DNA of 64,000 nt from Gamarada debralockiae. Taxonomy: Eukaryota; Ascomycota; Leotiomycetes; Helotiales; Hyphodiscaceae. Position 1 is the first letter of the stretch, and the number at the start of each line of letters is the position of its first letter. The position numbers and the translations under genes were made by a program. Shown in pieces: positions 33,342-45,513 of this stretch. The stretch lies in contig NXFV01001733.1 of NCBI GenBank assembly GCA_002803225.1, positions 62,001 through 126,000 on the forward strand. Reading direction: 5' to 3'. The notes under the pieces are model-generated. The model did not search any database, was not told the DNA's origin, and saw only the letters and a list, made by a program, of their open reading frames with translations.

Positions 33342-33774
33342 CTACTTCACAAGAGGGTCACCATATCTAGCTATGCTCTATATTAGCCTTCCATCCTGCC
33401 ACTTACGACGTAAAAACTTACCATTATCCCAATTCTGATCCTGCAAAGATCCATAAGCCCGGTCATATTCATCATGGAACTTCTTCGAAGACCAGCTCGA
33501 GCCAGGAGCACCGTGGTTGACCTTCGCCGCACTCTCGCCGTTGGATCGGCTGGTGTTTGCCTGCTGGGTGGTTTGTTGGGAGCCGCTGGGAGCTTGGGAG
33601 GAGAAAGATGGGCCGGCGGAAGCGTTTTGGGTTTCGGGAGGAGAATCTGGGGCTTCCATCATGATTTGGTCGGAAAGGTCTTGAGGGAAAGGAGTTTGTT
33701 GCGATGCTGAGCAGTAGTTAGATTTATTGTAGGTAGAAGGCAGCAGGTAGAAGTTTTTCAGCCTTACATGACAT
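33342..33774 (-). CDS. Small hydrophilic protein of unknown function ending YGDPLVK
   Basis: Three exons (33768-33774, 33422-33706, 33342-33370) join in frame to 106 aa. The first exon codes only ATG TCA T, and the last adds nine codons ending RYGDPLVK. The first 60 residues are Ser/Gln/Pro-rich and disordered-looking; the C-terminal half (SSWSSKKFHDEYDRAYGSLQDQNW) looks like a conserved short module. I cannot name the family. It is head to head with the SUZ-domain gene, 231 bp between starts. Confidence 0.65.
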
Positions 33775-34005
33775 TTCTTTCGCGAGCCTCTGAAATCACT
33801 CTCAAATATTACAGCTCAGAAATAGGAAGTGAATTTGTTCCCAGTCCAGATCAGAATGTTATTATGAAGTTTGATATAGCTACGAGCCTATTCAAGCTCT
33901 CCCCACATTCGCGCCAAACTAAGCCACCTTTCGCCGATCCACCACCCCCAAAATTCATTCCCCCCTCCCCTTCTCGCAACAATTCGACAAAAACCACCGC
34001 AAAAA

Positions 34006-34833
34006 ATGAGCAAGAAGGCTGCCGTCCCAGACGCTTGGGATGATGACTGGGAATCACAGGCCGATAAAGTAGATGCTGAGGCAGAGAAGGCAAGGGCTGA
34101 GGAGCAGGTCAAAGTCTCTAAGGCTGAGCGCCTAGCAAAGCATGCTGAGACGAATAAGAAGATTTGGGAATCTGCGTATGTTCACTTCTGTTAACTGATT
34201 AATTTTTGGATGATTAGATTCTAACTAAGTTGCAGAGAAACTCCAGAAACATTCCATTTCCTCGCCGCGCGCGACAATGTCCCGCTCAAGACCGAATTCA
34301 AACCCGCGCTCAAAGTCCTCAGTCGCAAGCCAGTCGTTCAGAAAGTAGACCCAGTGACCGGACTAACTAAGATGACATTGGACGACGAAGACGACGAGGA
34401 GGAACAGAAGAAGGATAAGCCCACTCCGGAGCAGTTGCGACTCGAGGCGCAACGACAACGCGATGAGAAGCAGAAGAGATACGAGGAAGCGCGCGCAAGA
34501 ATCATGGGCACCAATTCAGGCAGTTCCACGCCTGGGACTGTTACTCCTCCGACTGGGCAAGAAGATGGGAAGGGGAATAGAGGCAAAGGCCGAGGTCGGG
34601 ATAATAGACACGAGAATCGACGACCGGATAGCCAGTCGGGTCCTAAGGAACTGTTCGATCCAAATTATACACCAAAGCCGGGCGTTGCAATACAAAAGCG
34701 CAATGGGGAAGCTTCACGACCAGGAGCATCCACACCACGAAACGAGGAGCAAGTCATACGAGCACCCAAAGGACCAGATGGAACGGGTAGGGGAGGATTC
34801 GGGTTTGCGAATAGGGGTGGGAAAACGAGTTGA
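34006..34833 (+). CDS. SUZ-domain protein (putative RNA-binding)
   Basis: Two exons (34006-34175, 34236-34833) give 255 aa. The N-terminus (AWDDDWESQADK) is acidic. The centre has the SUZ-type pattern, ending YEEARARIMGTNSG after a Lys/Gln/Glu-rich helix. The C-terminal third is Arg/Gly-rich (GRGRDNRHENRR, GRGGFGFANRGG). SUZ domains bind RNA and occur in translation and mRNA-localisation proteins; location is probably cytoplasmic. An alternative reading as eIF3j was considered because of the WDDDWE start, but the rest does not fit. Its stop is 15 bp from the nar1 stop. Confidence 0.75.
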
Positions 34834-34848
34834 TTTATCTGCTCTAGA

Positions 34849-36654
34849 TTACCAACCTCCGCCAATCTTCCCGGCGATCTCTATGACCTTCTGGGTGTCA
34901 CCAACATTCTTACCGACATCGCTGACTACCGCACGATAGCTCGTGTATACCAATCTTCCCAAGTTTATGCCTGTTGTGGCCGCCCAGTGCGCCAGGGTAT
35001 CTTTTATGTACGAAGGAGAAATTCCATCCACCATATCATTTCGGTCATCCGGTATAGCATCCTCTTTGGCACTGTCTTCTCCGGAGAAGTATGCCTCGTC
35101 GACTTGGGCCAGCCATGCCTTCTGCTCTTGAGGACCGGGCTTCACTTCCCCAGCTCCACGTCCTGTAATCACAGGATCGTCGACCTTGATCTGTCCACCG
35201 CCATTGGTACAGCCACCGGGACAAGCCATAACCTCAACATAGGCATATTCTGGTCCACTGGGCTTCTCTCCTGGCTTTCTAGCACTTCCAATAGGTTTGC
35301 CGCCAGGCATACGGGACGGTCGAGCCGGCTTCAGTTTTCGGACGAGGTTCTGAATATTACGGAACCCATAATACCGCGCAGCCTTGAGCAGAGTCTCCCC
35401 CGCCGCTGATGTCACCGTATATTCCAGAACATCGGCGTTCCGCCCTCGAGTCGTCTGGATAGATGCGTCCTTATGCTGGGATGCAAAGTATTGCAAAATA
35501 TAGTATAGGTTTCCTCCAGAGCTACCGGCCGCGGGCTTGACGTTATTGCTTCGCCGCCGTGGTGGAAAGAGGAAAGAGTTTAGCTTTTGATCGGGGAATG
35601 GGATTCGTGAAGCTGGGGATAATGGTGTTCGCGGTAAGGTGGAGAAGTCGACTCGTCTCGAGTCGGCAAGCATGAGCAACTCCTTACTGGTGATGACACA
35701 ATCAACATCTCGAACGCCTCGAATCCCAGTACCTTCCCAGACAGCATCTGTAAGCTCCTCCCGGCTTGCTTCGAGTTTTTTGTCAAAGCATGGCATTATA
35801 GCCACATGCCATACCCTATCAGGAGAAATTCCAAGTTTCCGACTCAGAGTCGTCTTCAATAAAGTTCCCATCAATGCTTGTGGTGATTTGAGCCGTGATA
35901 AATGCGGCAGGATGTGCGGATGCGTCTTCTCGGCGTAACATATCCAGCCTGGACACGACGAAGTGAGAATTGGTTTCTTTGGCTGCTTCTCAGCAGCACC
36001 GTCCTCAATCCCTACAGAGTCTTTCTCCCCAGCCAACATTGACACCATAACCTCATCAGCCCCAAGCACCAAACATGCCTCCCTCGCAACATTCGTATCC
36101 ACAACCCACTGAAACGCATTCCTATAAACAGCTCTATTCTTAATGCCCTTCGGTCCACTCAATAACTGCTCAATCATATAACCTGCCTCTCGTTCCGTGA
36201 CTCCAAACGTAGCAGCAATACTTGCGCGCGTCTGCGGACTAACACTCGCGACATATATCCTGCCTCCGCTCTCCAGGTTCTCTATGCAAACACCCGTGCC
36301 CGCAGTATTGCCACGCAGCCGTAGCGCAGGCGCAGAATCGAGCTCTTGGAGGACTTCGGTGTGGGATTGCATGGAGACGAGGACTGCTTCGGCGGATGTG
36401 ACGCAGCCGGAACAGGCTAGGCAGTCTGTGAGGGAGATTTGGGCGGGTGGGAGATTGGAGGGTTGGAGGTCGGTGTTGAAGGAGACTTCGTATTCATTCT
36501 ATAACCCTATCAGAGATGGTCTTTTTTTCGTAGATGGGGACCATACATGTTCGGAGGACAGCTTTGCAGTAGGTAGAGTCTCGACTGGCTTGATGCATGC
36601 GACGCCTGGGGAGATAAAATCGTTAAGTTCGTCGACTGAGAGAATTGCACTCAT
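34849..36654 (-). CDS. nar1: Cytosolic iron-sulfur cluster assembly factor NAR1
   Basis: Two exons (36547-36654, 34849-36498) give 585 aa. NAR1 is an iron-only-hydrogenase-like protein that transfers Fe-S clusters from the NBP35-CFD1 scaffold to the CIA targeting complex in the cytosol. The N-terminal cluster ligands are visible: VACIKP, then [10 protein letters not shown]. The C-terminal ligands are [20 protein letters not shown] and [13 protein letters not shown]. The 48-nt intron lies between the first cysteine and the other N-terminal ones. A Pro/Arg-rich insertion around residues 300-320 lengthens it relative to yeast (491 aa). It converges on the SUZ gene. Confidence 0.95.
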
Positions 36655-37088
36655 TTTTGCGGTTGCGAGCGCGACGCGCCACTGGATCTTATGATTGTGG
36701 TCCTGGTTCAGAATGAGAATCAAATGAGCCTTAAATAAGTTCCCGTGTGATTGTGAAGATTTTTGTTGTCGCCCGGACTTGAAGACCTGTAAGAGTCGAT
36801 CTGTCGTGCGAGGAGTGTACAAAAAAAGTAGAGCGAGCTCGGCTTGTTGGTAATCGGCGAGTTATCGCTGAGCCGACTTTTGCATGGAGTCCACAATTGC
36901 AGGGGTCTTTGTTGACCCCGCACTAATGTATGGATGTCTCGATTACATCTGGATTTGGCCTGAATGACGCATGCCTCAATCATAGGATCTGTTCCTGGAA
37001 TCCCTGGCTTATTCTTTCAAAGCTTCATCTTCTCCCACTCGAACCACCAAATCTACAACACTCTTTTCTTGGAAACACAATTACCAGA
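36655..37088. promoter_or_regulatory. Divergent region between nar1 and membrane protein gene
   Basis: 434 bp between the start codons, no coding signal. Confidence 0.4.
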
Positions 37089-37794
37089 ATGGATGTGAGT
37101 ATCAGAACTGATATTGGGTCTACAATGACTAACAAACTCAAAGGTCTTCTACTTCTACACCTATGGTTCAGCAGGATGGCTTGCTCTGCAGAGCATTCCA
37201 TTGATCATTTCCCCAACCATAGTGATCACCCTTCTCTCTCCTGAGGTCCGGAAACCAACACGTTAGTCCTCCCGAAAGCAAGTTTCAAGACAAAGCTGAC
37301 AGAAAGTAGCCCTCGAAGAGTACTTCTCTCGGTCCTTGGGAATGGCTTTGTTGGCATTAGGGGTACTGATAATTCTCCTCACGGGGTCCGTTCCGTTGAC
37401 CTCCTCCATATCAGAGAGTGAGTTTCCTGCTCTGAACTTGTTGTCCAAGTTCTCAATTACTGACCAGCTCTCAGCAACCGGAAGAGTGACGACCGACCTC
37501 GACGACCCCAAGGCACCGTATGCGGTTCCAGTCTTGACAATCAGCTTTATGTACCACGCAGCCAACGCTTTCTTTTGCTACGCTCGGTACACCTCGATCG
37601 GCCAAATGTCTTTCGTTCTTGGCGCTTTAGGCTCCGCTGGGCTGGCCTCGGTGGGCTTGTGGTGCATCCTATTCGCTAGTAGCAGTGGCAGGATCAGCAG
37701 AAAGACTGGCGCAGACAAGAGAACGAGTGGATTTCCATTTGGGAACAAGGAGTCGGCTTCTGCAAAGAAGAAGCAAATGGGCAAGGCTATTTGA
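37089..37794 (+). CDS. Small four-helix membrane protein of unknown function
   Basis: Four exons (37089-37094, 37144-37261, 37310-37417, 37475-37794) join in frame to 183 aa. The first exon is only ATG GAT. Four hydrophobic segments are visible: ALQSIPLIISPTIVITLL, MALLALGVLIILLTGSVPL, VPVLTISFMYHAANAFF and FVLGALGSAGLASVGLWCIL. The C-terminal tail is Lys-rich and hydrophilic (KRTSGFPFGNKESASAKKKQ), as in ER or vacuolar membrane proteins with cytosolic tails. I do not recognise the family and the localisation is inference. Confidence 0.75.
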
Positions 37795-38671
37795 CGGGTA
37801 TTTGGATACTGAAGAAAGCCCTCGGAAGGACAGGGGACATCAAATGATGTGTGATATGCGACGTGCAAGAGAAACCAGTTCTTGGGGCTGCTTTTTATCC
37901 TTGAAAGCAAGGCGCAGAGCAATGATCACGATTCAACCCAATTGTCCAAACATGAGTGATTTCATATTGATCCAAAATTGAGGGCAATGTGCGTGGATGG
38001 CACCACTTTCGGTGATACTCTATCTCCTTCGTCGCCAGAGACTTCTGGAACTGAACGCCTGTTTGTTACGTCAGCCCGTCAGCTCTTTAGTATCTCACTG
38101 GTCAAGGAGGCTACATTGTGACTCGTCGACTCCGACGTCTGCAAACTTCAATAAAACTTCGAAGAAAGACTTCTCTCAAGCTCCAACGAACGGAGTTTAT
38201 CATACTCCGTACTCTCTTTCTAATCGAAGAAACCACACCCGGGATTGAGGACATGCAGTGATAAGTCCGTAAAGATGGCGAAATGCGGTCAAAGTAAGGT
38301 ACGAGTACTGATTCCAAATTGGGCAAGTGTTCCGGAATCTCAAAATACATCCTTCACAACTCCTCATTGCTGGTGAGTGATTTGTAAATTTTTGCGAACC
38401 GCAGGTGGTGCAATCGGAGATTGGCACGAATTTTATCTCCGTGCTGTGTGCGGCAAAAAAATCCAAGAATCCTCTTCAACAAGCACTGCAATCAAGCCCT
38501 TATCTCCATTGTAACGAAGCTCTATATTGTACCGATCATTCAGTTTCTCTTGTGGCCCCCAGACATATAAGGAAGCTTCGACACCGCTTGCAGTTGCATT
38601 TTCAATCGCTCAGTTCCAGATCAACGATTGTTGAATTACCCCGCTATTTAGACAATTAAGCTCGCGACACA
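37795..38671. other. Intergenic, no gene seen
   Basis: Downstream of the membrane protein gene and promoter of the aldo-keto reductase. No domain or repeat recognised. Confidence 0.45.
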
Positions 38672-39968
38672 ATGCCTCAACTCGTAGGAAAGGAAATTGG
38701 CTCTACTGGCTATGGCCTTATGGGTAGGTGTTCTTGAAGGGAAATTCGAATGGTTAGTCGCTGACTTCTGGTGAAGGATTGACATGGCGCCCAAATCCGC
38801 AGCCCAAAGAGTGAGTGATTCGGGCAGCAGTATCCCTCTTGACGGTCTTCCTGAGTTTTGTTACTCGATGGCAGATATTCCAAGCTTCAAACAGTGTGAG
38901 AGATTACTAACTACCCCTACAGAGCATCCTTCAAGGCCATGAAAGCGGCTCTCGAAGCCGGTTGCAACTTTTGGAACGCGGGCGAAGTATGCATTTCTCA
39001 AATTTAGCTATGTCCTAGTTATCTCGACTCAATATTCCTCGTCGATCGAGCGATTGCTAACTCTGAGACTTTATAGTTCTACGGAACGCCTGAATACAAC
39101 TCCCTAACCCTCCTCGAAGAATACTTTACTAAATACCCCGAAGATGCGGAGAAAGTCGTTCTGTCCATCAAGGGAGGAATCACCAACATGCACCCCGATG
39201 GCACTCCTGAAGGTGCTAGACGATCTATGGATAACTGCCTGAAGCTCTTGAATGGCAAGAAGCATATTGATATCTTTGAGTACGCAAGGGTTGATAAAAA
39301 TGTTCCCATCGAGACTACACTGAAGACGCTGGAGGAGGAGTATGTCAAGACCGGCAAACTGGGAGGTATTGCTTTGTCTGAGGTGTCTGCTGCTACTATT
39401 GAGAAGGCAGCAAAGGCTACAAAGATTGTGGCTGTTGAGGTCGAGCTTTCGTTGTGGTCTACGGACATCTTTCAAAACGGTGTTGCTGAGACTTGTGCGA
39501 AGTTTGGCATTCCTGTTGTTGCGTACGTATCTTTGACGGCTCATCCTTTCTTTCAATCGCTGACTCGGAATAAGTTACTCACCTATCGGCCGTGGCATGC
39601 TCTCCGGAGAGATCAAGAAGCCAGAAGACATCCCAGAGGGTGATTTGCGGAAAACAATGCCCCGCTTCCTGCCCGGCACATTCGACAAGAATCTCGAGCT
39701 CGTGAAGGAACTGGAGAAGATCGCCAAGCAGAAGGGCTGCACACCTGCTCAGCTTGCCATCGGCTGGACCAAGTACCTTTCCAAAAAGGACGGCAACCCA
39801 GAAATCATTCCAATTCCTGGAGCTACGACAGTGGCTCGTGTTGTTGAGAACTCGAAGAACGTTACTTTGAGCGAACAGGAGGCGGCGGAGATTGACAAGA
39901 TTCTTAAGAGCTTCCCTGTTGAAGGAGGTAGGTATGGAGGACCTGCTGTTCACCACATGAATGGATGA
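38672..39968 (+). CDS. Aldo-keto reductase (pyridoxal reductase-like)
   Basis: Five exons (38672-38723, 38777-38810, 38923-38986, 39077-39522, 39575-39968) join in frame to 329 aa. The AKR barrel is clear: GYGLMGLTWR, NAGEFYGTPEYNSLTLLEEY with the catalytic Tyr, VVLSIKGGI with the Lys, and the C-terminal cofactor region IIPIPGATTVARVVENS. The usual catalytic Asp (DTAxxYG) is Asn here (WNAGEFYG), as I recall for fission-yeast Plr1-type pyridoxal reductases. Those NADPH enzymes reduce pyridoxal to pyridoxine in the vitamin B6 salvage pathway. The substrate assignment is inference. Confidence 0.87.
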
Positions 39969-40602
39969 ATGGCTAGGCAGTTAGCAGTGCTTTAATTGGG
40001 ATGGAAGTGCATGTATAAGCGTTTGCTGTGCTCAGGAAAATAGTGTAATGTGATGAGAATTCGACATGGACTTCTAGAAGTCTCCGAATTGCAGAATCTC
40101 GAGTTGTTCATCATTGCAATGGTGATTCAGAAAGTAAATGACGGGCACCCACAGTAGCAATCCTCCTCCGTAGTTGACTATGCATGGCCCCATAATATTC
40201 TCCAGTCATAACATCGTATGAAAGGATCATAATTGCTGAATATATTAGAATGATCGAAATCCAATCGTCCAACCATTTCGGTAGTCGACACTTAGGGCTA
40301 GTTAATTGCTGTAGACCGTATTGTGCTACTTTTTACGCCAGTGAAGAATATAGGGGCATTTAAAGAAGTGACACCGTATGCTGTTAGGAATTAGATCGCT
40401 CCTTCCTCCAGCAGGTATGCTCTAGGTTTGTAGTCGAGTGATTTTGATATTTTGGCGAGCGATGACAATTTAGAGCTGGTGAAATTTATTAGCCTTGCCG
40501 AAGTTGTGCCGTCAATGTCAGGACGGGGAAGCTGAGCTTCAATGCGCCTGCTACAGTAGATTCACGGATTTACAAACAAGCGAATACAAAGCATCATCTA
40601 TC
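39969..40602. other. Intergenic, no gene seen
   Basis: AT-rich. In-frame codons before ATG 40603 continue upstream to 40495 without a better ATG start. Confidence 0.45.
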
Positions 40603-41953
40603 ATGGCTACCTTCGATGACTCTCCAGTGGGCTCACCACTTTCGGACCTCTCCTCCGATGCCTTCGAGGGAGAAGAAGAACACGACCGATTAGCAGCAGA
40701 CGCACTCATGCCACCCGCCAAAAGACAGAAGCTGGGGGATTCCTCCTTGCGCGCAACTCCCACATCCAACCAAATTGACGATGCAGGCTCAATATCTTCA
40801 GACACCGATGGCGAAGTTCCTAACTCTCCTACCAACCTCCGTCCTGAGGACGACGATACCCACGAGCAAATGACGGTTTGCGCGTGGATGGGCTGCGATG
40901 CTGGAGATTTGGGCAATATGGATAAATTGGTGGAGCACATACATAATGAGCATATCGAAACCAGGCAGAAGAAGTATACTTGCGAGTGGAGCGATTGTAC
41001 GAGACGGAGTATGCCTCATGCTAGTGGATATGCTTTGAAGGCGCATATGAGAAGCCATACAAGAGAGAAGCCATTCTATTGCGCGCTGCCTGGTAAACCT
41101 TCCAGTTCAAGAGTATCAAGCTGTCTACTAAGTGTGTATCGTAGAGTGTGATCGAGCCTTCACGCGCTCCGATGCGCTGGCCAAGCACATGCGAACTGTC
41201 CACGAAACCGAAGCTCTCCGCCCCTCAGACCCAATCCCCAAGTCGATGCAACCCATACTTAAGTCCTCACGCGTTAAACTTTCAATCAAACCCCAACAAT
41301 CACAAAATGGCGCACCTTATCCGCTGAACGGCAGCACGAACGGCAACGACCCTCCCGGATGGACCTCTTCCTACCCTACCGAGCTTGGATTCACTGCCGA
41401 AGAAGAGGCACGAGGTTCGAAGGAGCTTTGGCGATTGTTAAGAAGACAAGTTCACTGGGCTGAAGAGGAAGGCGAGTTGTTGAAGAGACAATGCCAAGAA
41501 CTGGAGGAAATGAGGAAAAAGGAATGGCTTGACAAGGAGGTGCTTTTGGATCAGGTCATCAGGAACGAGGTCAGCTGGAATGAGAGGCGCCAAGAGGTTC
41601 TGAGGGTACTGGGTCCGACGATGTTGGTGAAACCAGAAGAGAGTAAGTTAAACTACTTTCGAAGAGTTGCGACTGGAATTCAGAGAGAGGGGGCTTTTAT
41701 TTTGGCTACTAGCATTTTGTTAAGGTCCAATACCTTGCAAGCATGTCTAGTCATTAATAATGGCCTTCGTTCTTTTACCCCCTTTTCCGCGCTAATAAAA
41801 CCCTTTGCTTTCTAAATGAATAAACAATACTAACAATATATAGCCAATGCCTCAGCCGCAGCATTATCACCTGCACCTACAGATGGTGGTCCATCTCCGG
41901 AGAAGCCTACTGAGGAAGCTGCGGCCGTATTAGCGTCTTTACATCAGGCTTAA
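40603..41953 (+). CDS. C2H2 zinc-finger protein
   Basis: Three exons (40603-41092, 41145-41642, 41844-41953) join in frame to 365 aa; the second intron is long at 201 nt. Three C2H2-type fingers lie between residues 95 and 200: CAWMGC...H...H, CEWSDC...HMRSH and CALPECDRAFTRSDALAKHM. The third is split by the first intron. An acidic N-terminus precedes them, and a Glu/Arg-rich coiled-coil-like segment follows (ELWRLLRRQVHWAEEEGELL). The layout recalls the INO80-associated fungal protein Iec1, but I am not certain. It is nuclear by inference. Confidence 0.85.
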
Positions 41954-42299
41954 GGGGAAGGGAGAGGCGGAGGAAGACGGAGTTAATACGGCGCAATAGG
42001 TAACTGCGACCCAGCGAAGACTTTCAAGCATTGTAAATTAGGAACTCTGAGACGGGAGTATATGGTGGAATCAAGGATAAGACAGCTATCACGAGCAATA
42101 TAGCTGGTACATTTGGATTACAGCCCACTCCCCTCCTTGCTAGCGCGAATACAGCAAACTCGAATGTGTTACTTTGTGCATGCGACGAACCTAATCTAAA
42201 CTCGCCGTCTGAAAGCCAAACAAAGACGATTCCTAGCCCCCCAGTGTTCCCATACAAATCCCAACAATCCAGCCAGCCCCTCGACTACCCGCTCTACAA
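41954..42299. other. Intergenic, no gene seen
   Basis: Between two convergent gene ends. Nothing recognisable. Confidence 0.4.
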
Positions 42300-43125
42300 T
42301 CAATCAAGTAAAGAAGTCTTCGCAACCTTCTCAATAACCTTCTCCTTACTCTCCTCCGCAACATCACTACACTCATCCTCCCAATCCTTAGCATCCTTAA
42401 CCGCAGCCCTCTCCAGCATCACAGTGCCACTGACCGCCTTCTCGGCCGCAGCAACCTTCATCTTCTCTATATCGCAGGTCTCCTTCGGCAAACCCCATCA
42501 ACTTCGCCAACGTCTGCTCGCTCAACTCCTCCTTCATCCTCTCCACCTCAGCAGCAGCCTTCAATCTCTCAGCCCTCACATGGCTCACACCCAGGTTCAG
42601 ACCGCCCCGACATCCGCTGCCGCTACAAGCCTGTCTTTTACCTCCTCGTTTGCCGAAACTAGGCTTCAAGTGCGTTGCCTCGCTGGCGAAGTAGCAGGGG
42701 TTGAGAGCGCCAGTCGTTGAGTCAAATTGCCTGGAGGCCGGGGAGCGTCATCGGCATGATGTGGCGGTAGCAGCATTGTTGGCCCCATTTGCAGATGCCG
42801 TGTGTGCACCAGTCGCGGCAGATTTGGGGTTCTGGGAGGGGACGAGAGGGGTGGTGCGGTTGGTGAGCTGGGATGGGGTTGAGCTTGTGGCCGGGGTGTG
42901 CTTGAGCGAGGAGATGCTGGGTTGGAAGTTGGCTGGAGAGACTCATTGGCCTTGGGCTTGGCCGTGGGTTTGTCCAGTGGCTTTGTGAAATATGAGAGTC
43001 CACGGTCTTCTTTTGTATGAGTTCAAGAAAGACTTACGGACGACTTTGCCGCTGGTACGGACGATGAAGTAGGCTGGCCATGGGTTGGCTTGGTTGAAGG
43101 CGGTGCTGTGAGGGTAAGAAGCCAT
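42300..43125 (-). pseudogene. CCCH zinc-finger gene with broken reading frame
   Basis: A first exon (43038-43125) reads MASYPHSTAFNQANPWPAYF and ends at a good GTAAGT donor in phase 1. Downstream, at about 42758-42817, one frame encodes a clear CCCH-type finger (CRDWCTHGICKWG, CCYRHIMPMTLPGL). The finger frame is not the one that splices from exon 1 with any nearby acceptor, and it stops right after the finger. Helical Lys/Glu-rich sequence continues in a second frame (AERLKAAAEVERMKEEL) and then a third (EKMKVAAAEKAVSG), ending at 42300. Either several introns were missed or the gene carries frameshifts. I lean towards decay or assembly error. Intact relatives are probably RNA-binding proteins. 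Confidence 0.45.
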
Positions 43126-43455
43126 TTTGTGCGGTCCGTCTAACTTGCACTGGTAGTTATGGGAGGACTGTGGAGATACGAGTTTTCTCGAATCGAAGGT
43201 AGATGTGAGGTGGTGACAAATGAAAGAGGCAGCGGACAATGACTGGGTAGATATAGGAAGCAGAGAGATATAGTGCCTGTGACAGATCAATCGTTTGCTC
43301 ATTGACGTGTAAACGGAACGAAGAAACGTCTTGGTTTAGTCAACAAACCGATTGTCATTTGCATACGGATTGCACGTGCACAACACTTGCTGCCCGAACA
43401 CACTGCAATCAACACATAGCCAGGGTTGTGAGGAGGCGTGGGAAAGGGGTTGGCG

Positions 43456-45298
43456 CTATACTTGTTTAACCTCCACACGGACTCTCGCTTCCATGCCCTC
43501 GACACAATAGCCAACTTGTCTCGTGCTATCCTCTATTTCGACTTCTCGTTTCATCCATTTACCCTTGTCTTCGCTCTCTGGCTCTTTCGTCTTCATGGGT
43601 CTCTTGTCATCGTCTTCATCATCACTGCTATCATTCTCTTCCTCTTCGTACCCTGCAACGGGATCATACTCTCCAGTTTCCCAAACTAATCGAATATAAA
43701 GCGGCTTGATATCAAAGAGTCTTCCCACGATGCCTTTGACCCTGTAAATATCAAACCCTTTCGGGATCTCCTTCTTCCTCTCGATTGCCTCCTTCTGATC
43801 TGACAGTGTATTTGGCGGCATGTAGAACGTGAACCTGATCAAACGGGCCTCCAGGAAATCCGGATTGATAGTCTCGGGTCCCTTTCGGATAACATCTGGT
43901 TTGTCATACTTCTCGCAAAGCTCAGCGTATCGCTTGTGTTGAGATGTTACGGTATGTTCTTGGCTCTCTGGTACTGAAGCCATCTCCTTCCCAATGCGCG
44001 AAAGATAGAACATCTCCGCGTTCCTTCGGTCCGCATCTGAGATGGGGCTGAAGTTCAGTGATTTCAGGTTTCCGAGACGCGCTAATACGAGCATGAAACC
44101 ATCGTCCACACTCGAGGCTGGCCCATCTCCTTTTGCAATAGTGTCATAGATAGGATTGTGTTGCAATCGTAGTCCTGTCATGCCAGGGAAGATCTCTGCC
44201 AAATCATCCACAAAAGACCAGTCATTGACTCTATTGTATGACAAGTCAACGTATTGCAGTTTCTTTCCGAAGACAGGCTTCTCCAAAGTATCTGAGTGGT
44301 TCATAGAAATAGAAATTTGATTTCCCTTGAGCAATAGATTTTCTAGAGAAGCCAAGTGTGAGAGGGGAGCCAGATCCGCGAGATTTGTGAACTGGTTGTA
44401 CTCCAAGGTCAACGAAGTAAGATTGGGACTTGATAGAGCCGATTTTAGGCTCTCGAGGCCGTTCGAGGAAACAGTGAGAACTTTTAAGGATTCGAACTGC
44501 TGTGCCAGGAGGCAAATGTCTTCCCAAGACAGCAGCGTTTCGTCTAACTCCAAGTCTTTGACTCCCAGGAAGGCCTTTGTAGCAGAATCAAGTTCCTCGG
44601 AGATGATCTGCAATCGATTTCCACTGTATAGATAATTAGCCAGGCAAATAAATGGCCTCAACTGCACACTTACTTGAGCTTTAAGGTCCGAAGACTGTCC
44701 AACTCTTCACAAATACGAATAATTTCCTTGCAAGATTCAAAGAGATTCCGACTCAAGTCAAGCTCCGCAATCTTAGGACACACATCTCTAATGGTCCTGT
44801 CGGGTCGCTCTGCGCAGTTGACTTGCAGTCCATCCACCAGGACTATCTTTAGCTCATGGAGTTGAGCAAGCTGAGCTCTGATCTTGTCAAACCCGACCTC
44901 TTCCGCAATTTTTTTACCAGAAATCATAATTTGGGCTTCTGTAGCCACTACGGTGGGATGGCTGGTAACCCCCGTGGCATATTTCTGATGAACAGCTTCG
45001 ACGAAGCTCTGTGCAGGATCCGCTGTCCTAGTTGGACGAACAAATGATGCTGCCGTCTTTGAGGGACTTCTACCTATAGATCATTTAGATTTAACGGACT
45101 ATTTGTAATGTATTGAAAGCACTTACAGGTGAAATACCTAACACCCCTGTGCTCTCCATCATGTTTGCCCCTTGATGGATCATCCCACTCAACTCCAAGC
45201 CATTCTTTCTCTGTCCCTTCTACGGGACCGATATATCGAACGGTACATAGTGCAGATTCAAAAGAGAGGCGTTGTCCTATGTGGTAATTTTGAGGCAT
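43456..45298 (-). CDS. Tubulin-specific chaperone E (tubulin folding cofactor E)
   Basis: Three exons (45127-45298, 44674-45073, 43456-44623) join in frame to 579 aa. Cofactor E captures alpha-tubulin and helps assemble the alpha/beta heterodimer in the cytosol; the yeast homologue is Pac2. The N-terminal CAP-Gly domain is clear (VRYIGPVEGTEKEWLGVEWD, then GKHDGEHRGVRYF). Leucine-rich repeats follow (LTSLTLEYNQFTNLADLAPL, LQYVDLSYNRVNDWSF, SLENLLLKGNQIS). A C-terminal ubiquitin-like domain (ARLIRFTFYMPP, LYIRLVWETGEYDP) carries an acidic linker EEEENDSSDDEDDDK. It is divergent from the SF3A2 gene, with 215 bp between starts. Confidence 0.94.
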
Positions 45299-45513
45299 TT
45301 CATGTTGTTGTTTGGAGTACCTACAGTAGTAGCCTTGGATTTGGAGAGGCTGAACGACAGCCGAGTCACGAACTTTTTTGTTTCCCAATCGAGGAATTCG
45401 CAACGCCGCCTCCTCCCAAAACAAACCTTCAACCTCCAACCACCCAAATTCACCCAACTCCCGACATCAATCTCAATCCCATCGCCTCTTGAGATCGTAT
45501 CAACTCCTGCAAG
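45299..45513. promoter_or_regulatory. Shared divergent promoter of cofactor E and SF3A2 genes
   Basis: Only 215 bp separate the two start codons. The plus strand is C/A-rich just before the SF3A2 ATG. Confidence 0.45.

Noticed and set aside
34006..34833. Initial reading of the SUZ-domain gene as eIF3j
   Set aside because: Only the acidic WDDDWE start fits. The central Lys/Glu helix ending YEEARARIMG and the RG-rich tail fit SUZ-type proteins better.
42701..42988. Plus-strand open frame opposite the CCCH gene
   Set aside because: It is antisense to the clear zinc-finger sequence and has no features of its own.
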